Below are positions 32,263 to 40,954 of a stretch of 64,000 bases of DNA, one piece after another. The stretch spans positions 20,821-84,820 of the forward strand of contig CALCNV010000089.1 in assembly GCA_937897645.1 (NCBI GenBank), read 5' to 3'. The notes beneath the pieces are model-generated. The model was not told where the DNA came from. It did no database searches and saw only the letters and a list, made by a program, of their open reading frames with translations. Origin of the DNA: an uncultured Lysobacteraceae bacterium. GTDB taxonomy: Bacteria > Pseudomonadota > Gammaproteobacteria > Xanthomonadales > Xanthomonadaceae. Every line of letters begins with the position of its first letter. Within the stretch, counting starts at the first letter, position 1. The position numbers and the translations under genes are program-made.

Positions 32263-32917
32263 GCGCCTTCGCGCCATCGCCGTCGCTGCGCTACTCGTCC
32301 TGCCCGGCCTTGCATCCGCCGCGGGCAACAGCAAGCCTTCCCCGCAGGTGGTCGAAGTCCGCGACCGCTGGGCCGAAGCCACCTACAACACGCCCAAGCC
32401 GCAACGCGTGGCGGCCCTGGAGTCTTTGGCCAGCCGCAGTGAAGCCTTGCGCAAGGCGCAACCGAAGGATGCCAATGCGTTGATCTGGGACGGCATCGTA
32501 TTGTCCAGCCTGGCCGGCGAGCGCGGTGGCCTGGGTGCACTGGGACTGGTCAAGCAGGCGCGCGTGAATTTCGAAGCGGCGCTGGCGATCGACCCCACCG
32601 CGCTGGACGGTGCGGCCTACACCAGCCTGGGTGCGCTGTATTACCAGGTGCCCGGATGGCCGGTTGGTTTCGGCGACGACAAGAAGGCACGCCAACTGCT
32701 GCGCAAGGGCATCGAGGTGAATCCCGATGGCCTGGACGCCAACTATTTCTATGCGGATTTCCTGCGCGACCAGGGAGACTGGACGGGCGCTGCGGCCGCA
32801 CTGCAGAAGGCACTTGCCGCGCCGGCGCGCCCGGGCCGCGAACTCGCCGACCGTGGCCGTCGCGCGGAAGCCACGGCGCTGCTTGCACAGCTGAAGCCGC
32901 ACCTTGCAAGCCATTGA
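32243..32917 (+). CDS. periplasmic TPR-like protein of unknown function
   Basis: The product has 224 aa with a signal peptide MNPFRPERLRAIAVAALLVL ending near ASAA. The mature part is helical and shows tetratricopeptide-like repeats: ARVNFEAALAIDPTALDGAA, then KGIEVNPDGLDANYFYADFL and GDWTGAAAALQKAL. Such repeats bind partner proteins. It resembles small exported proteins whose length and repeat number vary, and I cannot name a family. The start at ATG 32243 lies inside the SDR gene, so it is coupled to it. It is the only clearly exported soluble member of the cluster, hinting that the product or a partner reaches the envelope. Confidence 0.75.
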   Translation: MNPFRPERLRAIAVAALLVLPGLASAAGNSKPSPQVVEVRDRWAEATYNTPKPQRVAALESLASRSEALRKAQPKDANALIWDGIVLSSLAGERGGLGALGLVKQARVNFEAALAIDPTALDGAAYTSLGALYYQVPGWPVGFGDDKKARQLLRKGIEVNPDGLDANYFYADFLRDQGDWTGAAAALQKALAAPARPGRELADRGRRAEATALLAQLKPHLASH

Positions 32918-32938
32918 AGCCAGACACACACTGGGTGC

Positions 32939-33640
32939 ATGCGCATCTTGCTGGTGGAAGACGACCGTTCCCTGGGTGAAGGTATCCGCACGACCTTGCG
33001 GCGTGCGGCGTACTCCGTGGACTGGATCCAGGACGGCGCGGGCGCGCTGGCCGCGATGCGTGACGACGCTGGCATCGACCTGGTGATCCTGGACCTGGGC
33101 TTGCCGCACGTCGACGGCATCGAAGTGATCAGGCAGTCGCGCCGCGCCGGCGCTTCGGTGCCGATCCTGGTGTTGAGCGCGCGCGAGCGTGCAGCAGACC
33201 GCACGTTGGGCCTTGATGTCGGTGCCGACGATTACCTGGGCAAGCCATTCGATTCGAATGAACTGCTGGCGCGCGTACGCGCACTGCTGCGGCGCAGTGC
33301 CGGCCGGGTCAGCCCGAAGCTGGAACTGGGCGAACTGGTGCTCGATCCCGCCACGCTGTCCGTCACCTGGCGCGGCCGCCCGCTGGACTTGCCGCGCAGG
33401 GAGTTCGCGCTGCTGCGGCTGTTGATGGAGAACCGCGGCAAGGTCATCAGCCGCGAATCCGTGCAGCAGGGCCTGTACGGTTGGGATGAAGACGTGGCCA
33501 GCAATGCGGTGGACGTGCATGTGCACCAGTTGCGTCGCAAGCTGCACCCCGCCCTGATCCGAACCATCCGCGGCGTGGGCTACGCACTGGATGAGCGCGC
33601 CGCGGCCTCCGCGAGCGACCAGGACGCCGCCGCGCCATGA
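32939..33640 (+). CDS. OmpR/QseB-type response regulator
   Basis: The product has 233 aa. Its receiver domain has the acidic pair in VEDD (residues 7-9), phospho-acceptor Asp52 in LVILDLGLP, LVLSAR in place of the usual Thr, and Lys in LGKPF. The C-terminal winged helix (ELGELVLDPATLSVTWRGR to RTIRGVGYAL) is of the OmpR/PhoB type and binds DNA. It starts 21 bases after the TPR-like gene, so it may share its transcript. ATGA overlap with the kinase gene couples the pair. It probably controls envelope or lipid genes, possibly including its own operon. Confidence 0.93.
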   Translation: MRILLVEDDRSLGEGIRTTLRRAAYSVDWIQDGAGALAAMRDDAGIDLVILDLGLPHVDGIEVIRQSRRAGASVPILVLSARERAADRTLGLDVGADDYLGKPFDSNELLARVRALLRRSAGRVSPKLELGELVLDPATLSVTWRGRPLDLPRREFALLRLLMENRGKVISRESVQQGLYGWDEDVASNAVDVHVHQLRRKLHPALIRTIRGVGYALDERAAASASDQDAAAP

Positions 33641-35025
33641 CCTCGATCCGGCGCGTCTTGCTGGTGTCGTTGATCGGCATCCTGTCGGTGGTGATCATGG
33701 TCACCGCCGGCTTCAGCTATCGCGCCGGCTTGCAGGAAGCGGGGGAAATGTTCGACGCCAAGCTCGCGCATTCCTCGCGCGTGCTGATGAGCGTGGTGGA
33801 CGAATCCCTCGGTGAGTTGCGCGAACACGGCCCCACCGAACCCATCCTCGTGCGCGTCTGGCATGGGGAAGCGGAAGGCGTGGGCGAGGCGCTGGCTTTT
33901 CAGGATGGCCATGCCTATGAAACCAAGCTGGCCTTCCAGGTGCGTGAAGCCGACGGCAGCCTGCTGCTGCGTTCGGACAGCGGCCCGCAACAGGCGCTGG
34001 CCCCGCTGGCGCCGGGCTTCGCCGACGTGGTGATCGATGGCGAAGCATGGCGCACCTTTACCTTGCGCTCGCCGGGTGGGCACTGGTACCAGTCCGGCGA
34101 GCTGGCGGACATCAGGCGCGAGCTTGCCGGCGAAATCGCCTCCAGCACGCTGTTGCCGCTGTTGGTCGCGTTGCCGCTGCTGGCCGTGTTCGTGTGGCTG
34201 GTGGTCAACTGGGCCAGCCGCGGCCTGACCCGGGTGTCGCAGGAAATCGGCGAACGTGCGCCCCATCGCCTCGCGCCGATCAAGCTCGATCGCGTGCCCA
34301 GGGAAATCCAGGGACTGGTGGTCGCGGTCAACGGACTCTTGCAACGCCTCGATGCGATGCTCGCGCGCGAACGCCGTTTCACGGCCGATGCGGCGCACGA
34401 ACTGCGCACGCCGGTAGCGGCACTCAAGGTGCATGCGCACAACCTGCGCCATGCGCGCAGCGAGGCCGAGCGCGATGAATCACAGCAGCAGCTCGATGCC
34501 AGCGTGTCACGCACCGAGCGGCTGGTGGCGCAGTTGCTTGCGCTGAGCCGGGTGGAACCGGGTGCCGCCGCCGCCGAACCGCGCGCGGTCGACCTGCGCA
34601 TGTTGGCCGAACAGCACCTGGCGGACTATGGGGCGCTGACCGCGTCCCGCGGCGTGCACATGGCATTGCAGGCGGAGTCGGTGTCCGTGCGTGGTGACGA
34701 GGCGGCGCTGGACGCGATGATGCGCAACCTCATCGACAACGCCGTGCGTTACAGCCCGCGCGATGGGCAGGTGCGCGTGCAGTTGTCGCGCGAGGGTGCA
34801 GACGCCGTGCTGGCCGTCGAGGATTCGGGTCCGGGCATCGCGCCGGAAGCGCGCACGCGCGTTTTCGAACGCTTCCACCGTGAACTGGGAAGCGGCGTGG
34901 AAGGCAGCGGCCTGGGCCTGTCCATCGTCAGGCAGGTGGTGGAGATGCATGCCGGCAGCATCGTGCTGGACGATTCGCCGCAATGGGGTGGGTTGCGGGC
35001 AACGGTCAGGCTGCCCGCGCTGTAG
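33637..35025 (+). CDS. QseC-like sensor histidine kinase
   Basis: The product has 462 aa. Two transmembrane helices (about 7-28 and 172-191) flank a periplasmic sensor domain of about 140 residues. A HAMP-like segment, the H-box FTADAAHELRTPVAALK with phospho-His254, the N-box NLIDNAVRYSP, G1 VEDSGPGI and G2 GSGLGLSIV complete the kinase. The order matches the PmrB/QseC class that pairs with OmpR-type regulators such as the upstream gene. The signal is unknown. It is the last gene of the unit and converges with the antiporter gene, with nine bases between stops. Confidence 0.93.
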   Translation: MTSIRRVLLVSLIGILSVVIMVTAGFSYRAGLQEAGEMFDAKLAHSSRVLMSVVDESLGELREHGPTEPILVRVWHGEAEGVGEALAFQDGHAYETKLAFQVREADGSLLLRSDSGPQQALAPLAPGFADVVIDGEAWRTFTLRSPGGHWYQSGELADIRRELAGEIASSTLLPLLVALPLLAVFVWLVVNWASRGLTRVSQEIGERAPHRLAPIKLDRVPREIQGLVVAVNGLLQRLDAMLARERRFTADAAHELRTPVAALKVHAHNLRHARSEAERDESQQQLDASVSRTERLVAQLLALSRVEPGAAAAEPRAVDLRMLAEQHLADYGALTASRGVHMALQAESVSVRGDEAALDAMMRNLIDNAVRYSPRDGQVRVQLSREGADAVLAVEDSGPGIAPEARTRVFERFHRELGSGVEGSGLGLSIVRQVVEMHAGSIVLDDSPQWGGLRATVRLPAL

Positions 35026-35034
35026 CCTCGTTGG

Positions 35035-36243
35035 TCAGGCCGTGTTGCCGGGCTTGAACAACCGCTTCATCTTCGGCGTCACCACCGGGATCGTCAGCAT
35101 GGTGCTGGCCACGGCCATCAGCAACAGGGCAGTGAACGTCGCGTTGGTGATGATCTGCTTGTCCAGCAGGATGTTGGCGAAGATGATCATGATCAGGGCC
35201 TTGGTCTGCAGCAGCCAGCCGATGAAGGACGCTTCGCCGGGTTTCCATTTCAGGATCCTTCCGGCGATGTGCACGCCCACCAGCTTGCCGGCCACCGAGG
35301 CCACCAGCAGCACGGCGGCGGCGATGAACACCACGTCACCACCGACCGACCAGGCCGTGCGCAAGCCCGTGCTGAGGAAGAACACCGGCATCATCACCAG
35401 CAGCACGTTGTGGCGCAGGCGGTCCATCTGTTCCTGGTCGAACCAGTCGCTGTCGATGACCACGCCGGCCAGGAACGCGCCGACCATGAAGTGCAGCCCC
35501 GACCAGTCCGCGCCGAATGCGCACACGCTCAGCCAGATCAGCATCACGTACCAGCGGTCGCGCTCCGGCAGCCGCACCATCAACTTGCGGAAGCCGATGC
35601 ACGCCACCACGAACGCGAGCAGGAACCCGACCTGCCGGCCCATGCGTTCCCAGTCCAGCAGCACCAGCGCCAGCACGCCCCAGATGGCCACGTCGTCCAG
35701 GCTGGCGTAACGCAATATGCGCTGGCCGATGGGCTGGCGCAGGATGTCGAGCTTTTCCATCAGCAGGATCAGGATCGGCAGTGCGGTCACCGCGCAGGCC
35801 ATGCCCACGCCGACCACGAATTGCCATGACTGGCCTTTTTCACCTATCCATCCAGGGAACATCAGCATGCCCAGCGCGGCGATGCTGCCGGTCACCAGCG
35901 GCACGCCCAACGCGAAGCCGGCGGTGACGCCGCTTTCCAGGCGGTTCTTCCACGCCTGGCGCACGTCCAGTTCGATGCCTGCGATCAGCACGAACAGCAT
36001 CACTGCCCACGCGCCCAGGCCATTGAGGATCTTGATCACGTCCGGCGTGAACACGAATTCGTAATACCCCGGCGCCACCGCGCCCAGCACGCCCGGCCCC
36101 AGCAGGATGCCGGTGATGATCTGCACCACCACCAGCGGCGCGAAGTAATCGGTACGACCGAGGCGCCAGATCAGGTACGGGACGGTGAAGATGATCGCCA
36201 TGGCGATCAGGAACAGTTCCATCGTGCTTATGGCGTGCGGCAT
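35035..36243 (-). CDS. cation:proton antiporter (CPA2/Kef-type membrane domain)
   Basis: The product has 402 aa with about twelve to thirteen transmembrane helices. It resembles the Na+/H+ exchanger fold: VVVQIITGILLGPGVLG early, VMLFVLIAGIELDVRQAWK, CAVTALPILILLMEKLDIL, then YASLDDVAIWGVLALVLL with the Asp pair typical of the transport site. It lacks TrkA-N or RCK domains, so it is the membrane part alone. The substrate could be K+ or Na+, and direction is not inferable. ATG 36243 is chosen for its GAGGG ribosome-binding site, with ATG 36222 the alternative. A single-gene unit, with the flavin monooxygenase divergent. Confidence 0.9.
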   Translation of the reverse strand: MPHAISTMELFLIAMAIIFTVPYLIWRLGRTDYFAPLVVVQIITGILLGPGVLGAVAPGYYEFVFTPDVIKILNGLGAWAVMLFVLIAGIELDVRQAWKNRLESGVTAGFALGVPLVTGSIAALGMLMFPGWIGEKGQSWQFVVGVGMACAVTALPILILLMEKLDILRQPIGQRILRYASLDDVAIWGVLALVLLDWERMGRQVGFLLAFVVACIGFRKLMVRLPERDRWYVMLIWLSVCAFGADWSGLHFMVGAFLAGVVIDSDWFDQEQMDRLRHNVLLVMMPVFFLSTGLRTAWSVGGDVVFIAAAVLLVASVAGKLVGVHIAGRILKWKPGEASFIGWLLQTKALIMIIFANILLDKQIITNATFTALLLMAVASTMLTIPVVTPKMKRLFKPGNTA

Positions 36244-36430
36244 GTGCCCTCGTTGGCAGCGGATGCTGCGACTGGTCGTGGAGTTCCCCGGGTTGGCATG
36301 GCCTCGTCGTGCAGCCTTGGCCGGGCCGTGTGCACGCTAGCCGACTTGCCGGTTTATTCCAAGCGGTCCGGCGGTCTTATGATGGGCCGGCCGGGCTCGC
36401 GGCCGGCTCTTTCGTTTGGAAGGAGGCAGC

Positions 36431-38014
36431 ATGGATACCGATGTGCTCATCGTGGGCGCAGGCCCCACCGGATTGATGCTTGCCAACCAGCTCGCCAGGC
36501 GTGGCGTGCGCAGCGTGATCATCGATCGCCATGCCGGCCCTTCGCTGCAGACCCGTGCACTGGGCGTGCAGGCACGCACGCTGGAGATCTACGCGCAGCT
36601 TGGCATCGTCGATCGTGCACTCGCGCTGGGAAAGCGTGGCAACGGCGTGCAGTTGTGGGCGCAGGGCCGCAAGGCCGCGCATGTGCCGCTGGGCAACGCG
36701 GGCAGCGAGCTCACACCGTATCCCTACGTGCTGGTGCTGGGCCAGGACGACAACGAACGCATCATGGGCGAACGCCTGCGGGACTTCGACCAGTCGGTGC
36801 AATGGAACACCGGACTGGTCGCACTGCAGCCGCATGCAGGCCATGTCACCGCGACGCTCGCGTCCGCGGATGGCGTGACCCGCGATATCAACGCGCGCTG
36901 GGTGGCCGGTTGCGATGGGGCACACAGCGCCGTGCGCACGCTCAGCGGCATCGCGTTCGAGGGTGCGCCGTACGAGCACGTCTTCTACGTCGCCGACGTG
37001 CAGGCCAGTGGCAACATGGTGCCCGACCAGATCAACGTGTTCCTGTGGAAGGAGAGCTTCCACCTGTTCTTCCCCATGCGCGGCGACAACCACTGGCGCA
37101 TCGTCGGCATCCTGCCGCCCGCCTTGCGTGGCAGGGAAGAGGTGGCCTTCGACCAGGTACTGCCGTCGCTGCTCGATGAAACAGGACTCGATCTGTCGGT
37201 TGCGCAATGCACCTGGTTCTCCAGCTATCGCATCCACCATCGGCGCGCGGCGCGTTTCCGTTCGGCTCGCTGTTTCCTGCTCGGTGATGCGGCACACATC
37301 CACAGCCCGGTCGGCGCGCAGGGCATGAATACAGGTCTGCAGGATGCGTACAACCTGGCGTGGAAGCTCGCGCTGGTGGTGAAGCAGCAAGCCGCGGAAT
37401 CGCTGCTCGATTCGTATGAGGAAGAGCGCATCCCGGTCGCCGCGCGGCTGCTCGACACCACCGACCGCGCCTTCCGCCTGATCATCTCGGACAACCCGCT
37501 GGCCGGGGTGCTGCGTACGCAGGTGCTGGCACGCATCGCTGCGCAGGCGATGCGCCGCAAGCGCATCCAGGAATTCGCGTTCCGCACCGTTTCGCAGATC
37601 GGCATCCGCTATCGCGACAGCGGTCTGTCCGTGTCGACCACGCACCTTGCGTCGCCGTCGCCGCAGGCAGGAGATCGTTTCCCGTGGCTGCGCATGCGGC
37701 TGCAAACCGATGGCCCGGTCGAAGACATGTTCCAGTCGCTGGACGACCTGCATTTCCATTTGCTGTTGTTCGGGCAGCCAGCGCCCGGCGACGACGCGAG
37801 AGCGTTCGGCGACCTGCTGCGCATCCACGTCATTCCGGACGATGCGCACAACCAGGCTGAACTTGAACGCGTCGGCATTCCCGGCCGATCGTTCTTCCTG
37901 TTGCGTCCGGATGGCTACATCGGCATGTGTGGAGCGCTGTTGGAAACAGAAGAGCTGGCGTCCTATGCAAAATCGCGACTTGGCCTGTTGGCAGCGGGCA
38001 AGAGCGTGTCGTGA
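36431..38014 (+). CDS. FAD-dependent aromatic-hydroxylase-type monooxygenase
   Basis: The 527-aa class A flavoprotein monooxygenase has VLIVGAGPTGLMLANQLAR (FAD fingerprint, residues 5-23), VAGCDGAHSAVR (the DG motif, about 160-171) and CFLLGDAAHIHSPVGAQGMN (the GD motif). A thioredoxin-like C-terminal domain follows, as in phenol hydroxylases, TfdB and PHBH relatives. Such enzymes hydroxylate aromatic or polyketide substrates using NAD(P)H and O2. No catabolic genes adjoin, so the substrate is open. ATG 36431 has a strong ribosome-binding site (AAGGAGG). A terminator follows at 38089-38115, so it is monocistronic. Confidence 0.92.
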   Translation: MDTDVLIVGAGPTGLMLANQLARRGVRSVIIDRHAGPSLQTRALGVQARTLEIYAQLGIVDRALALGKRGNGVQLWAQGRKAAHVPLGNAGSELTPYPYVLVLGQDDNERIMGERLRDFDQSVQWNTGLVALQPHAGHVTATLASADGVTRDINARWVAGCDGAHSAVRTLSGIAFEGAPYEHVFYVADVQASGNMVPDQINVFLWKESFHLFFPMRGDNHWRIVGILPPALRGREEVAFDQVLPSLLDETGLDLSVAQCTWFSSYRIHHRRAARFRSARCFLLGDAAHIHSPVGAQGMNTGLQDAYNLAWKLALVVKQQAAESLLDSYEEERIPVAARLLDTTDRAFRLIISDNPLAGVLRTQVLARIAAQAMRRKRIQEFAFRTVSQIGIRYRDSGLSVSTTHLASPSPQAGDRFPWLRMRLQTDGPVEDMFQSLDDLHFHLLLFGQPAPGDDARAFGDLLRIHVIPDDAHNQAELERVGIPGRSFFLLRPDGYIGMCGALLETEELASYAKSRLGLLAAGKSVS

Positions 38015-38088
38015 CCTTCTGCAGACATGCCCTGGTTCGGTCCCAGTACAAGCGTTGCTTCCCGGCATTGCGTATGGAACGAATATGA

Positions 38089-38115
38089 AAAACGGCGACC
38101 CGAGGGTCGCCGTTT
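38089..38115 (+). terminator. intrinsic hairpin after the flavin monooxygenase gene
   Basis: AAACGGCGACCC (38090-38101) pairs with its complement ending TTT at 38115. The stem includes the terminal A/T pairs. The T run is short (three Ts, then CGTAAAT). It is about 75 bases beyond the stop codon and may serve both the monooxygenase gene and the convergent gene. Confidence 0.75.
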
Positions 38116-38156
38116 CGTAAATCTTTCTACCCTGGTCGGGCAGTAGAGGGCAGGGG

Positions 38157-38804
38157 TCAATCCTTGCCCTTGTCCTTGCCTTTACCTTTTCCGTTGCCGT
38201 TGCCGTTGCCGCCCTGGCCCTTGTCTTTGCCAGAGTTGCCTGGGGCATTGGATGCCGACTTGCCCTTGCTGCCGTGGTCGTCGCCATGCGAGCTGTTGCC
38301 ATGCGATTTGCCCGGTCCATGCTGCGACCAGTCAACGCGCACCGGGCGATCCACGACGACCGGGTAACCCCAGTGGCCGTAGGTGGTGGCCGTGCCGCGC
38401 TTCAGCGCGTGGAAGGCCGGCGAACCCGGCTTGATGCCGTAATGCTTGGCCACGTTGCCCCAGCCCTTGCCCGGGTTGCGGTCGTATTCGCGCACCACGT
38501 TGATGCAGGGAATGCCCAGCGAGTGCGCAAGCGCGCAGGCGTAGTAGACATCGGCCGGCGCCCAGCGGCGCTGGTCCAGCAGCTCGTTGATCAGGCTGCG
38601 CGGCGCACCGTAATACCCGGTCATCTCGCCCACGAACGGGTCGCGGTAGCGTGAGCCGTAGTCATTGATTTCGCCGAGCCGCGAGTCCACCCACACGTCG
38701 CCGGTACGAATGTTGTAGCCGACGGTCTGTGCATTGGCGGCACCGCCCATGCCCAGTGCGACGGCCATGGCAGCGATGAGTCCGTACTTCCTGATGGTCT
38801 GCAT
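38157..38804 (-). CDS. secreted protein with low-complexity Gly/Asn/Lys tail
   Basis: The product has 215 aa. The signal peptide starts MQTIRKYGLIAAMAVALG and is cleaved near ANAQ. The middle of about 110 residues (YNIRTGDVWVDSRLGEINDY, DVYYACALAHSLGIPCINVV, GKGWGNVAKHYGIKPGSPAF) is compact with two cysteines. The C-terminal 50 residues are strongly biased to Gly, Asn, Ser, Lys and Asp and end GNGKGKGKDKGKD. At the DNA level the tail holds tandem six-base units (CCGTTG/CCTTGC types) that could expand or contract. The basic tail might bind nucleic acid or anionic surface polymers. I do not recognise the family. ATG 38804 has a good ribosome-binding site (AGGAG). Confidence 0.75.
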   Translation of the reverse strand: MQTIRKYGLIAAMAVALGMGGAANAQTVGYNIRTGDVWVDSRLGEINDYGSRYRDPFVGEMTGYYGAPRSLINELLDQRRWAPADVYYACALAHSLGIPCINVVREYDRNPGKGWGNVAKHYGIKPGSPAFHALKRGTATTYGHWGYPVVVDRPVRVDWSQHGPGKSHGNSSHGDDHGSKGKSASNAPGNSGKDKGQGGNGNGNGKGKGKDKGKD

Positions 38805-39028
38805 GACGACTCCTGTTGGATTGAAAGTGCGGCGAGTGTCGGGGCGCACGCATGAATTCAACTTAACAATCGTCCTCACATCTCGCCGAGGCTCCGGAAT
38901 CGTTCAGGTCGGGCTATTGGCGTGTGAGGTGAAGGTCGTCTTCATATCCCCCACCGGGCGTCCACGGCGACGCTGTATGCCAAGTTCGCCATGTCGGTGC
39001 ACAACACGCACTCTGTGCGCGAAGGCCT

Positions 39029-39784
39029 TCAGACGGAATAGCTTTCGACACCCAGCTCGCGCAGGATCGCTGCGCGCAGTTCCTGCACGGGTGCGCTGGA
39101 AATTTTGCGTGGATGCGCGAAGGGGACTTCGAACGTCGCCTGGATGGTGGTGGGGCGGGTCGACAGCACGATGATGCGATTGGCCAGGTGGATGGCCTCT
39201 TCCACGTCGTGCGTGATCAGCAGCACGGTGTGGCGCTCCTGCCCAAGGATCCTCAGCAGTTCGGTGCGCATGCGCAGGTGCAACAACGCATCCAATGCGG
39301 AGAAAGGCTCGTCCATGTACAGGATTTCCGGCTTCACCACCAGCGCGCGTGCAAGTTCGGCGCGCTTTAGCATGCCGCCGGAAAGCTCGTGCGGATAACG
39401 CGCCTCGAAGCCTTTCAGGCCGACCATCTCCGCGTAATGGTCCGCGAGTTGTTTCTTCTCTTCGTAGTCGCGGCCATTCAGGCCGAACATCAGGTTCTGC
39501 TGCACCGTGAGCCACGGGAACACGGAACCGGCCTGCGAGATCAGGATGCCACTCGAACTCGGCCCGCTTTGCGCCACGCCGTCCACGTGGATGGTGCCGT
39601 GGTCGGGCCGGTCGAATCCTGCGAGTATCCCCATCAGCGTCGACTTGCCACAACCCGAAGGGCCGACGATGGCCACGGTCTCGCCATCGGCCACCTCCAG
39701 GCTGATGTTGTCGAGCACGTGCAGCTTTCCCTGTTCCGTGTCGAAGCTCTTGCCTACGCCGTCGACGCGGATCTTAGCGGGCAT
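39029..39784 (-). CDS. ABC transporter ATP-binding protein (nitrate/sulfonate/taurine type)
   Basis: The product has 251 aa. Walker A GPSGCGKST (41-49), a Q-loop LISQAGSVFPWLTV, the signature LSGGM (134-138), Walker B ILYMDEP (154-160), D-loop SALD and the H-loop ITHD show a complete ATPase. The Q-loop with FPWLT places it with the SsuB/TauB/NrtD group, which power import of small anions or sulfonates. Its start overlaps the permease gene by 11 bases. It is the last gene of a five-gene unit with substrate-binding protein, SCO protein, cupredoxin and permease. No signal-responsive element is visible. Confidence 0.95.
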   Translation of the reverse strand: MPAKIRVDGVGKSFDTEQGKLHVLDNISLEVADGETVAIVGPSGCGKSTLMGILAGFDRPDHGTIHVDGVAQSGPSSSGILISQAGSVFPWLTVQQNLMFGLNGRDYEEKKQLADHYAEMVGLKGFEARYPHELSGGMLKRAELARALVVKPEILYMDEPFSALDALLHLRMRTELLRILGQERHTVLLITHDVEEAIHLANRIIVLSTRPTTIQATFEVPFAHPRKISSAPVQELRAAILRELGVESYSV

Positions 39785-40532
39785 AATGCCACCTCACCGT
39801 TTTCAGGCCTTCGAGCAAGCGCATCAATCCATCCAGCAGCAGGCCAATGAGTCCGATGATGATCATGCCGGCGATCACCAGGTCGTAGCGGTTGCCCGCG
39901 TTGCGTGAATCCATGATCAGGTAACCCAGCCCGGAACGCAGCGCGATCATTTCCGCGGCTACCACCACCAGCCAGGCCACGCCGAGGCCGATGCGCATGC
40001 CCACGATCACCTGCGGCAGTACCGCCGGGATCACCACCTGGCGGAACAAGGTGGCGCGCGAGACGCCGAAGTTCGCCGCGGCGCGCAGGTAACGCTTGTC
40101 GATGGTGTGTACGCCCACCGTGGTCTGCACCACCATGGGAAACACCGACGCCAGGAAGATCAGGAAGATCGGTGACACGTTGCCGACGCCGAACCACAGG
40201 ATCGCGATCGGGATCCATGCGATCGGCGAGATCGGACGCAGCATCTGGAACAGCGGGTTGAGGGTGACGTACGCGCCCTTCACCCATCCCATCCACAGGC
40301 CCAGCGGCACGGCGACCAGTACAGCCAAGCCGAAGCCGACACCAACCCGGAACAGCGACGCGCCAATGTGTTCGAACAGGGTGCCGTCGCGCACCAGTTC
40401 CATGGTTCCCACGACGACCTGCCACGGCGTCGGGAAGATCACGCTTCCGGTTGCGACCACGATGCCCCACCACAGCGCGATGATGAGGGCGAAGATGGCC
40501 AGCGAGGGCAGCGATCGCTGCAGCATTTTCAT
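39774..40532 (-). CDS. ABC transporter permease (SsuC/TauC/NrtB family)
   Basis: The product has 252 aa with about six transmembrane helices. The EAA-type loop appears as AAANFGVSRATLFRQVVIPA, and LGVAWLVVVAAEMIALRSGL (about residues 185-204) is a family signature. It forms the membrane channel for the ATPase encoded next. ATG 40532 was chosen over upstream options because the longer frame (to 40640) runs into the cupredoxin gene. ATG 40526 is an alternative. The start overlaps the cupredoxin stop by four bases, so translation is coupled. Confidence 0.93.
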   Translation of the reverse strand: MKMLQRSLPSLAIFALIIALWWGIVVATGSVIFPTPWQVVVGTMELVRDGTLFEHIGASLFRVGVGFGLAVLVAVPLGLWMGWVKGAYVTLNPLFQMLRPISPIAWIPIAILWFGVGNVSPIFLIFLASVFPMVVQTTVGVHTIDKRYLRAAANFGVSRATLFRQVVIPAVLPQVIVGMRIGLGVAWLVVVAAEMIALRSGLGYLIMDSRNAGNRYDLVIAGMIIIGLIGLLLDGLMRLLEGLKTVRWHYAR

Positions 40533-40954
40533 GCGATGGCACCCCACAACCGGCTCGCGCGCCAGCGCAGGCGACCCCATGCGGATTCGGGTTGCGGCGC
40601 GACCACGACCGACATCTCGCCGCTCGCATGCGCGGTACACGCGAACGAATAGGTGGAGGCGACCTCGAACGGCAGGCGGAAACTCTGCCCCGGCATGATC
40701 ACCGTGGGACCGAACACCTGCGGCACGTCATCAAGATTCCGTAGCAGCAACACGTCGTGCACGCCCAGGACCAAGTCGATGCGCGACGGCAGTATCTCCA
40801 CCGGGTCACCCGCCATACGTTTCGCCCACGTGCCTTTGGGGATCTCGAACACTTCTTCGCGCGACTCGAAGCGTACCGGCGCGAAAGCTGCCCACGCAAC
40901 CACGCCCAAGGCGCCAGCAAGAAGTACAACCGTGAGCCAACGCAACGTACTCAA
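40529..40954 (-). CDS. membrane-anchored cupredoxin-like protein
   Basis: The product has 141 aa with an N-terminal transmembrane anchor (about residues 4-26) and a beta-rich domain. A C-x2-H-x4-M cluster (Cys106, His109, Met114 in FACTAHASGEM) is the C-terminal copper ligand set of blue-copper and CuA-like domains. The matching N-terminal His of a type-1 site is not obvious; the expected region reads NLDDVPQVFG. It may bind copper loosely or act as a copper carrier. The start is an unusual TTG whose last two bases overlap the SCO stop (TTGA). It sits between SCO and permease genes in one operon and is presumably periplasmic. Confidence 0.7.
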   Translation of the reverse strand: MSTLRWLTVVLLAGALGVVAWAAFAPVRFESREEVFEIPKGTWAKRMAGDPVEILPSRIDLVLGVHDVLLLRNLDDVPQVFGPTVIMPGQSFRLPFEVASTYSFACTAHASGEMSVVVAPQPESAWGRLRWRASRLWGAIA

